This document shows positions 1 through 4,603 of a stretch of 5,166 nucleotides of DNA, one piece after another (within the stretch, counting starts at the first letter, position 1; the number at the start of each line of letters is the position of its first letter). The position numbers and the translations under genes were made by a program. The stretch lies in NCBI GenBank assembly GCA_015163825.1, contig JAAOIL010000145.1, forward strand, positions 1 to 5,166, given 5' to 3'. This DNA comes from Alphaproteobacteria bacterium. GTDB taxonomy: Bacteria > Pseudomonadota > Alphaproteobacteria > RS24. Below the pieces are notes generated by a model that had not been told where the DNA came from, did no database searches, and saw only the letters and a list, made by a program, of their open reading frames with translations.

Positions 1-95
1 ATTTCAGTTTCACGCAGCGCACCCCGCCAATTATGATACCACGCAATAAAAAGCGCATATAGTGTCAGTCCTGTAAGCCAAATATAAAATGTCAT
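1..95 (-). CDS. Small membrane protein, N-terminal part only (runs off the left edge)
   Basis: An ATG at 95 opens a reading frame that stays open through all 31 visible codons to the window edge. It is preceded by AAAAGGA with an 8-nt spacer, a good Shine-Dalgarno match. The visible protein starts MTFYIWLTGLTLYALFIAWYH, which is one hydrophobic segment (about residues 2–19). A short polar, partly basic stretch follows (WYHNWRGALRETE). This is the layout of a single-span inner-membrane protein, or the first span of a larger one. It lies downstream of, and on the same strand as, a phage-type lysozyme gene. A holin or an Rz-like inner-membrane spanin is therefore conceivable, since spanins also have one N-terminal span followed by a charged helix. 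That is inference from position and topology only. The product is not recognised, and most of the gene lies outside the window. Confidence 0.6.
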   Translation of the reverse strand, partial: MTFYIWLTGLTLYALFIAWYHNWRGALRETE

Positions 96-103
96 TCGTA
101 TTT

Positions 104-110
104 TCCTTTT
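104..110 (-). promoter_or_regulatory. Shine-Dalgarno site of the left-edge membrane gene
   Basis: On the minus strand AAAAGGA lies 8 nt before the ATG at 95. It fixes the start of this partial gene and is the main evidence that such a short fragment is coding. The upstream lysozyme gene has no comparable site. Confidence 0.6.
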
Positions 111-121
111 ATTGTGGGCGT

Positions 122-150
122 AATATGCCCGATTGTTTGCGGTGTCGCAA
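122..150 (-). promoter_or_regulatory. Candidate sigma-70-type promoter for the left-edge membrane gene
   Basis: On the minus strand TTGCGA (complement of 145–150) and CATATT (complement of 122–127) are separated by exactly 17 bp. Each matches the -35/-10 consensus (TTGACA/TATAAT) at four of six positions. Transcription would start near 115, just ahead of the Shine-Dalgarno site at 104–110. The -35 element overlaps a hairpin at 134–153. The promoter lies between the DnaA-box array and the gene, so the gene could be transcribed independently of the lysozyme. A match of this quality can occur by chance. Confidence 0.3.
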
Positions 151-153
151 GCA
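134..153. repeat. Short inverted repeat next to the DnaA-box array
   Basis: TTGCG (137–141) and CGCAA (146–150) form a perfect 5-bp stem around a GTGT loop. It extends outward by two more pairs across one mismatch (G·T in the plus-strand RNA). No T-run follows on either strand, so this is not a classical intrinsic terminator. It could be an operator, an origin-associated hairpin or chance. Confidence 0.35.
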
Positions 154-171
154 TAAGGCGGCAATTAACGG

Positions 172-207
172 CTCTAGATAACGCTCTAGATAACGCTCTA
201 GATAACT
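172..207. repeat. Three tandem 12-bp repeats, CTCTAGATAACG
   Basis: CTCTAGATAACG occurs at 172–183 and 184–195. A third copy, differing only in its last base, is at 196–207. The core 9-mer TCTAGATAA differs from the DnaA box TGTGGATAA at two positions. The 12-bp step continues in register into the first perfect DnaA box at 209. The three copies therefore look like the degenerate left end of the DnaA-box array rather than a separate element. Each carries the palindrome TCTAGA. Confidence 0.85.
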
Positions 208-306
208 CTGTGGATAAACCTGTTGATAGATGTCATTAGTGTGGATAAACCTGTTCATAACCTGTGGATAAGCCTGTGGATAAGTTATGGATAAATTGTT
301 AATAAC
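208..306 (-). other. DnaA-box array, candidate replication origin or DnaA-titration site
   Basis: Perfect copies of TGTGGATAA, the complement of the DnaA box TTATCCACA, lie at 209–217, 240–248, 263–271 and 275–283. Weaker copies in the same orientation are TGTTGATAG (221), TGTTCATAA (252), TATGGATAA (286) and TGTTAATAA (297). Start-to-start steps are 12, 19, 12, 11, 12, 11 and 11 bp, so nearly all units sit on one face of the helix with 2–3 bp gaps. Mixed strong and weak sites with 2-bp gaps are what DnaA uses to build filaments in E. coli oriC, which is established knowledge. An A+T-rich stretch at about 60–115 lies to the left and could be an unwinding element. The last unit overlaps the lysozyme stop codon. 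A DnaA-titration cluster or a phage origin are alternatives. No dnaA, hemE, parAB or other usual origin marker is in the window. Confidence 0.65.
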
Positions 307-760
307 GAAGGCGGTCGGCGATGTCAGCCGCACGGCGTGGCACTTGTTTTGCCCACACACTATCTAGGGCTTCGGCGGCGGCGGTGTTCCAATCTTCGGC
401 ATATATTGCTGCCCACATTTTACGAAACCCCGCAAGGCGCGTGCGCCCCAAATTGAAAGCCATAGAAACCAGCGCATCAGCCTTTGTCGCCTCCAAATTA
501 ACAAGCGGCATTTTTAACAAGGCTTCGGTGTCGGCTTCGGCGATGGTGATGTCTGTTGCCAATATCACTTGCGCCACGTCTTGCGATATGTGGAAGTCTC
601 TGGCAATCAATGTTAGCCCCACGGCATCGTCGCACCATTTGCCGTCACGTATATCTACATTATGTCCATAGCCGATTGTCCAATACCCCAGACTATCGCG
701 ATAAAGGCGCGCCCGAAATCCCTCATGGGTGGCGATTATATTTAGGCGGGTGCTCGTCAT
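299..760 (-). CDS. Phage-type (T4-like, GH24) lysozyme / endolysin
   Basis: A muramidase that cleaves the MurNAc–GlcNAc β-1,4 bond of peptidoglycan. Counting from the ATG at 760 (153 aa), the catalytic Glu13, Asp22 and Thr28 have exactly the spacing of T4 lysozyme Glu11/Asp20/Thr26, within the motif HEGFRARLYRDS...WTIGYGHN. The downstream helical part is also typical (ISQ...ADALVSMAFNLG...LAGFRKMW...DWNTAAAEAL). The length is close to the 164 aa of T4 lysozyme, with a slightly shorter C-terminus. No signal peptide or N-terminal membrane anchor is seen, so release would need a holin or lysis. A GTG at 787 would add nine residues. Neither start has a clear Shine-Dalgarno site, and ATG was chosen because it gives the usual short N-terminus. 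The gene is divergent from ppx/gppA, and its stop lies inside the DnaA-box array. It may be a prophage remnant or a domesticated enzyme. The family call is firm; the role is not. Confidence 0.9.
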   Translation of the reverse strand: MTSTRLNIIATHEGFRARLYRDSLGYWTIGYGHNVDIRDGKWCDDAVGLTLIARDFHISQDVAQVILATDITIAEADTEALLKMPLVNLEATKADALVSMAFNLGRTRLAGFRKMWAAIYAEDWNTAAAEALDSVWAKQVPRRAADIADRLRY

Positions 761-880
761 GATTCTATTATGGGGGGTTTTTGCCACGCGGGGATAAGTT
801 TCTTTGTTGAGGTGGGTGCGATTTATGCTAAAGGTGATGAAACGTTAAAAACGCTCCGTGTGTGAAATCCCATGCGGCAA

Positions 881-886
881 GAGAGG
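881..886 (+). promoter_or_regulatory. Shine-Dalgarno site deciding the ppx/gppA start
   Basis: GAGAGG lies 5 nt before the ATG at 892. The in-frame GTG at 862 would lengthen the protein by ten residues but has no such site, so 892 is preferred. The rest of the divergent spacer (761–880) shows no convincing promoter pair in either direction. Confidence 0.6.
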
Positions 887-891
887 ATAAA

Positions 892-1878
892 ATGCACACC
901 TATACCTCACGCCAAAACCGCCTCTATGCGGCAGTAGATTTGGGCACAAATAATTGTCGCCTCTTAATCGCAGAAACACTCGGCAATAAGCGCGGGTTTC
1001 GGGTGCGCGATTCTTTCTCACGCATCGTAAAACTAGGCGAGGGGCTAGAGACGACAGGGGCATTATCACCTGCTGCCCAAGCCCGCACTATATCAGCATT
1101 GCGAATATGTGCCTCTAAAATAAGGGGGGCGGGGGTGCGCCGTATGCGGTGTATTGCGACAGAGGCGTGTCGCAATGCCAGTAATGGGGCGGCGTTTGTC
1201 AAACAGATTCGCCGCGAGACGGGGTTGAGTTTTGAAGTCATAAGCGGCAGAGACGAAGCGAAATTAGCGGCGGCGGGGTGTGGCACTTTATTTAATCGTG
1301 ATGCGGCGCATATTATTGTGTTTGATATTGGCGGCGGCAGCACAGAAATCATTCGCCTAGATAAGCGAGAGAATGGGCGTTTTGGTGTTAATGATGTTGC
1401 GTCTTTACCGATAGGCGTTGTGCGTCTGGCGGAGCGTCATCGTAGTTTGCACTATGGCGATATGGTGGAAGATGTGCGGGCACATTTTGCGACCTTTATG
1501 GCGCGCCAAGCGAGCATTGGGGATATAGAGACATTGCAGATGATAGGCACCTCTGGCACGGTGACGACTTTATCGGCGATGCAGATGGGGTTATCGCGTT
1601 ATGATAGGTCGCGTGTTGATGGCAGTGTGTTGGACGCTTCCCATATGCGCACGATAATAGATATGGTTCGCAATCAAAGCCGTGATGAGTTAGCGTCGCA
1701 TGGGTGTGTTGGTGCGGCGCGGGTAGATTTTGTTGTGGCGGGTTGTGCGGTGTTAGATGCGTTGCACGAGCATTTTCCGGTGTCGCAATTCTCCGTAGCC
1801 GATAGAGGTTTGCGTGATGGTATGCTTTTGCGCATGATGTCGCATGATAGAAAGAAGTCTTATGCCAAAAAAGCGTAA
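892..1878 (+). CDS. Ppx/GppA-family phosphatase (exopolyphosphatase / pppGpp phosphohydrolase), short form
   Basis: Family members release phosphate from the end of polyphosphate or from pppGpp, and act in the cytoplasm. The protein (328 aa) has the ASKHA fold motifs in order. These are the phosphate-1 loop AAVDLGTNNCRLLIAE (13–28), IATEACRNASN (88–98), SGRDEAKL (118–125), VFDIGGGSTEI (143–153), IGTSGTVTTLSA (218–229) and VADRGLRDGML (302–312). The usual SG-x-E-E-A motif has a conservative Asp for its first Glu. E. coli Ppx and GppA are about 500 aa. This protein lacks their C-terminal HD-like region, as do other short family members, so substrate preference cannot be read from the sequence. 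The first roughly 200 bases have balanced G and C, whereas the rest is strongly G-rich on the coding strand. The 3' end overlaps rlmE by 17 nt, indicating co-transcription. Confidence 0.93.
   Translation: MHTYTSRQNRLYAAVDLGTNNCRLLIAETLGNKRGFRVRDSFSRIVKLGEGLETTGALSPAAQARTISALRICASKIRGAGVRRMRCIATEACRNASNGAAFVKQIRRETGLSFEVISGRDEAKLAAAGCGTLFNRDAAHIIVFDIGGGSTEIIRLDKRENGRFGVNDVASLPIGVVRLAERHRSLHYGDMVEDVRAHFATFMARQASIGDIETLQMIGTSGTVTTLSAMQMGLSRYDRSRVDGSVLDASHMRTIIDMVRNQSRDELASHGCVGAARVDFVVAGCAVLDALHEHFPVSQFSVADRGLRDGMLLRMMSHDRKKSYAKKA
1153..1176. repeat. Perfect 9-bp inverted repeat inside ppx/gppA
   Basis: ATTGCGACA (1153–1161) and TGTCGCAAT (1168–1176) are exact reverse complements around a 6-nt loop. 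They lie in the codons for residues 88–95 of the phosphatase. The encoded IATEACRN motif is conserved in the family, so coding constraint explains at least part of it. A hairpin in the mRNA or a protein-binding site is possible but not shown. Confidence 0.5.
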
Positions 1879-2542
1879 CACAGGCGGCAATGACAGATTA
1901 CACGTGCGTGTAAAGACAGCGGCGAAGCGCACGACGTCTTCCACGCGGTGGTTACAGCGTCAGTTAAACGATCCTTATGTTGCGGCGGCGAAGCGTGATG
2001 GTTATGCGTCTCGTGCGGCATATAAATTGTTAGAGATAGATGATAAGTTTCATTTATTGAATGGGCGTTCACATATTGTAGATTTGGGTGCTGCCCCTGG
2101 TGGTTGGTCGCAAGTGGCGGCGGCACGATGTGGCAAGGGGGGGCGGGTGCTTGCCATAGATATTTTAGAGATGCCTATCCCCGATGCCAATGTAGATTTT
2201 ATGCAGTTAGATTTTTTAGATGAAGGCGCGCCTGCGATTATCGCCGCTCATTTAGATAGTAAGATAGATGTTGTGTTATCGGATATGGCGGCGGCGGCAA
2301 CGGGGCATCGCCAGACAGATCATATACGCACCATTGCGCTGGCGGAGGCGGCGGCATATTTCGCTTGCGATACCCTCGTAATGGGTGGCTCTTTTTGTGC
2401 GAAAGTTTTTCAAGGGGGCAGTTCAAAAGATTTACTTATGCTTTTGAAAGATAGATTTGCGTCCGTGCATCATTTTAAGCCAAAATCCAGTCGGAAAGAA
2501 TCAGTGGAGTTATATGTCGTGGGGCGTGGCTTTAAGGGCTAG
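1862..2542 (+). CDS. rlmE: 23S rRNA (uridine-2552-2'-O)-methyltransferase RlmE (FtsJ/RrmJ)
   Basis: Methylates the 2'-O of U2552 in the A-loop of 23S rRNA with S-adenosylmethionine, a late step of 50S assembly. The 226-aa protein has the RrmJ fold. SRAAYKLLEID carries Lys55, the SAM-binding loop is VDLGAAPGGWSQV (73–85), and VVLSDMA carries Asp141. GSFCAKVFQG carries Lys181 and SRKESVELYVV carries Glu216. The tetrad intervals (86, 40 and 35 residues) equal those of E. coli RrmJ K38-D124-K164-E199, so the enzyme should be active. A basic N-terminal tail (about residues 1–30) suits rRNA binding. The TGH-x-x-TDH stretch after the catalytic Asp is the alphaproteobacterial form. The start at 1862 has a weak purine-rich site (AAAGAAG) and overlaps ppx/gppA by 17 nt. 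An in-frame ATG at 1844 would add six residues and lacks a ribosome site. Confidence 0.97.
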   Translation: MPKKRNTGGNDRLHVRVKTAAKRTTSSTRWLQRQLNDPYVAAAKRDGYASRAAYKLLEIDDKFHLLNGRSHIVDLGAAPGGWSQVAAARCGKGGRVLAIDILEMPIPDANVDFMQLDFLDEGAPAIIAAHLDSKIDVVLSDMAAAATGHRQTDHIRTIALAEAAAYFACDTLVMGGSFCAKVFQGGSSKDLLMLLKDRFASVHHFKPKSSRKESVELYVVGRGFKG

Positions 2543-2558
2543 TTATTTGTCTCAATAA

Positions 2559-2590
2559 GGCGGGAGTTCTGCCACTTTTCACCCCCCGCC
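2559..2590. repeat. Inverted repeat downstream of rlmE, possible weak terminator
   Basis: GGCGGG (2559–2564) and CCCGCC (2585–2590) can pair in a 6-bp G+C stem around a 20-nt loop, 16 nt after the rlmE stop. No T-run follows, so intrinsic termination is uncertain. Transcription may continue into guaB. Confidence 0.3.
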
Positions 2591-2600
2591 CGACTATAGG

Positions 2601-2616
2601 CTTGCGTTGGCGCAAG
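2601..2616. repeat. Perfect inverted repeat in the guaB leader
   Basis: CTTGCG (2601–2606) and CGCAAG (2611–2616) are exact reverse complements around TTGG. The site is 48 bp before the guaB start, in the only non-coding stretch between rlmE and guaB (2543–2664). It could be a regulator's operator or an mRNA hairpin for the gua genes. A -35-like TTGCGT (2602–2607) overlaps it, but the facing -10 (TAGTAG, 2625–2630) matches consensus at only three of six positions. No promoter is claimed. Confidence 0.4.
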
Positions 2617-2649
2617 GGGCGTGATAGTAGAAGTCGTCAAATACTAGAA

Positions 2650-2654
2650 AAGGA
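2650..2654 (+). promoter_or_regulatory. Shine-Dalgarno site of guaB
   Basis: AAGGA lies 10 nt before the ATG at 2665. It supports that start over the in-frame TTG at 2602, which would add 21 basic residues not seen in IMP dehydrogenases and would lie inside the hairpin at 2601–2616. Confidence 0.55.
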
Positions 2655-2664
2655 TTTGACGCCC

Positions 2665-4128
2665 ATGTTTCGCGAAGCCCTAACTTTTGATGATGTCCTG
2701 TTGGAACCAGCCGCTTCGCGTGTGTTGCCTTCACAGGCGGATACCACCACCCAAATAACGAAAGAAATAAGTCTGGGGATTCCCTTGCTCTCGGCGGCGA
2801 TGGATACCGTCAGCGAGAGTGATATGGCGATAGCGATGGCACAAGCGGGGGGCTTGGGTGTTTTGCACCGCAACCTAACACCAGAGGAACAAGCGCGTGA
2901 GGTGCGCAAGGTCAAGAAGTTTGAGAGTGGTATGGTCGTCAATCCTGTAACGATACGACCGCATGCGACATTGGCGGATGCGCTATCGTTAATGGCGGAG
3001 CATAAAATATCGGGCATACCCGTTACGGAAGCGAGTGGAAAATTAGTTGGTATTTTAACCAATCGTGACGTGCGCTTTGCGTCCGATGCCACACAGCCAA
3101 TAAGCGAACTTATGACGAAGGAAAATCTGGTCAGCGTGTCAGAAAGTGTCGCCCATGATGAAGCGAAACGTTTGCTCCACCAGCACCGCATAGAAAAATT
3201 GCTCGTCGTTGATGAGGGGTATAATTGCGTTGGTCTCATCACCGTAAAAGATATGGAGAAGGCGCAACTTCACCCGAATGCGGCGAAAGATAATCAGGGT
3301 CGGTTGCGTGTGGCGGCTGCTTCCACCGTTGGCGATGCGGGGTTTGAGCGCAGTCTGCGCCTGATAGAGGCGGGGGTTGATATTGTTGTCATAGATACAG
3401 CGCATGGGCATTCGCAAGGTGTGTTGGAATCGGTGGCGCGGTTGAAAAAACACGATAGCAATATACAGATTATGGCGGGTAATGTTGCGACAGGTGATGG
3501 CACAAAGGCTTTGATAGAGGCGGGTGCGGATTGTGTAAAAATCGGTATTGGACCGGGTTCCATTTGCACGACACGCATTGTGGCGGGTGTAGGTGTGCCC
3601 CAATTAACGGCAATCATAGATGCGGTAGCCGTCGCCAAGAAAGCGAAAATTCCGGTGATTGCCGATGGCGGTATTAAATATTCAGGCGACATTGCCAAAG
3701 CACTGGCGGCGGGGGCGTCTTGCGTTATGGTCGGCTCGCTATTGGCGGGGACGACCGAGAGTCCGGGCGAAGTTTTTCTCTATCAGGGGCGCAGTTATAA
3801 AGCCTATCGTGGTATGGGTTCTGTCGGGGCGATGGCACGGGGTTCTGCCGATAGATATTTCCAGCAAGACATAGCGGATACGCATAAACTCGTGCCAGAA
3901 GGTATAGAGGGGCAGATACCCTTCAAGGGTGCGGTTGGCGATGTTATCCATCAATTAATCGGGGGGGTTCGTGCCGCTATGGGTTATACAGGGGCGGCGA
4001 CCCTCGCTGACTTCCGCAAAAATGCGAAGTTTGTAAAGATGAGTGCCGCTTCCCTCGCCGAAAGTCATGTGCATGATGTCGTCATCACACGTGAAGCCCC
4101 GAACTATCCGGGTCGTGGCAAAGATTGA
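2665..4128 (+). CDS. guaB: Inosine-5'-monophosphate dehydrogenase (IMPDH)
   Basis: Oxidises IMP to XMP with NAD+, the committed step of guanine-nucleotide synthesis. It is a cytosolic TIM-barrel enzyme. The 487-aa product has the usual bacterial length and starts with the typical N-terminus, MFREALTFDDVLLEP. A CBS pair is inserted at about residues 90–200 (MVVNPVTIRP...GIPVT...VGILTNRDVRF and ISELMTKENLVSV...LLVVDE...VGLITVKDMEK), where purine nucleotides adjust activity in this family. The active-site loop GIGPGSICTTR contains the nucleophile Cys301. The phosphate-binding region IPVIADGGIKYSGD and the catalytic flap with Arg397-Tyr398 (GSADRYFQ) are intact. The next gene starts ten bases after the stop and guaA follows, so this is the head of a gua operon. 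RlmE lies 122 bp upstream on the same strand. Confidence 0.98.
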   Translation: MFREALTFDDVLLEPAASRVLPSQADTTTQITKEISLGIPLLSAAMDTVSESDMAIAMAQAGGLGVLHRNLTPEEQAREVRKVKKFESGMVVNPVTIRPHATLADALSLMAEHKISGIPVTEASGKLVGILTNRDVRFASDATQPISELMTKENLVSVSESVAHDEAKRLLHQHRIEKLLVVDEGYNCVGLITVKDMEKAQLHPNAAKDNQGRLRVAAASTVGDAGFERSLRLIEAGVDIVVIDTAHGHSQGVLESVARLKKHDSNIQIMAGNVATGDGTKALIEAGADCVKIGIGPGSICTTRIVAGVGVPQLTAIIDAVAVAKKAKIPVIADGGIKYSGDIAKALAAGASCVMVGSLLAGTTESPGEVFLYQGRSYKAYRGMGSVGAMARGSADRYFQQDIADTHKLVPEGIEGQIPFKGAVGDVIHQLIGGVRAAMGYTGAATLADFRKNAKFVKMSAASLAESHVHDVVITREAPNYPGRGKD

Positions 4129-4138
4129 GTTAAAATTT

Positions 4139-4603
4139 ATGAAACTGTTTCATTTTTTATGTATTGCATTTATTTGCACTACTTTGTCTGCCCCCCTATC
4201 AGTAGAGGCGGCGTCTCCCGAATATACGGCACTATCGCAAAAACTGGTGGAACAGGCGACACAATTATTAAATAAAAAAGACACCACAAAAGCCAACAAT
4301 ATCTTAAATCTGGCATTGACGGCAGATCCCGCCAACGCACGGGCATATATTATCAAAGGTCAGGCGATGCGCCTTGCCAATAAGCCCGCCGAAGGGTTGC
4401 GCCTCATCACGATAGGGCTAGAGATAGAGCCATTAAATGTAGAGGGGCTTATTCTGCAGGGGCAGGCGGCACTTGATGTAAAAGATTTCAAGAAAGCGCA
4501 AGCCTCGTTTAAGCAAGCCGCGCCTTTATGTATGCGCGACTGCCCCCATGCTGCGGCATTGGTGGAGGGTGTGGCGCGTATGAACACCAAAAATAATGAA
4601 TAA
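4139..4603 (+). CDS. Small exported TPR protein encoded between guaB and guaA
   Basis: A 154-aa protein that I recognise only by its architecture. Residues 1–24 form a signal peptide: basic Lys2, a hydrophobic core, then SVEA|AS with a V-x-A cleavage site. The mature protein would therefore be periplasmic. Residues of about 35–130 form roughly three tetratricopeptide-like helical hairpins (ATQLLNKKDTTKANNILNLALTADPANA, AYIIKGQAMRL...LEIEPLN, GLILQGQAALDVKDFKKAQASFKQA). Such repeats are normally a protein-binding scaffold. Cys131 and Cys135 (C-M-R-D-C) just after the last repeat could form a disulfide in the periplasm; this is inference. The start at 4139 is chosen for the signal peptide. It has only a weak GAG upstream and lies ten bases after the guaB stop, so translation is probably coupled. 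The stop overlaps the guaA start. The partner and function are unknown. Confidence 0.85.
   Translation: MKLFHFLCIAFICTTLSAPLSVEAASPEYTALSQKLVEQATQLLNKKDTTKANNILNLALTADPANARAYIIKGQAMRLANKPAEGLRLITIGLEIEPLNVEGLILQGQAALDVKDFKKAQASFKQAAPLCMRDCPHAAALVEGVARMNTKNNE

Noticed and set aside
172..306. CRISPR array or plasmid iterons
   Set aside because: The units are 11–12 bp with 2–3-bp gaps and no unique spacers, so this is not CRISPR. Plasmid iterons are usually longer (about 17–22 bp) and accompany a rep gene, which is absent here. The match to the DnaA box is exact.
109..360. An 83-codon minus-strand reading frame across the DnaA-box array, encoding repeats such as YLERYLERYLEP
   Set aside because: The repeated peptide is a by-product of the 12-bp DNA repeat (four codons per unit). 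The frame starts inside the lysozyme gene in another frame, has no ribosome site and resembles no protein family.
321..671. A plus-strand reading frame of 116 codons opposite the lysozyme gene
   Set aside because: It lies wholly antisense to a gene with an intact catalytic triad. Its Ala/Ser-rich translation is typical of an antisense shadow and no start signal is seen.
2543..2664. A purine riboswitch in the guaB leader
   Set aside because: The spacer is 122 bp, with only two simple hairpins. I see no three-way junction or conserved purine-riboswitch core.
2602..2664. N-terminal extension of GuaB from a TTG at 2602
   Set aside because: The extension is very basic, unlike IMP dehydrogenase N-termini, and overlaps a hairpin. 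The ATG at 2665 has a Shine-Dalgarno site and gives the standard MFREALTFDDVLL start.
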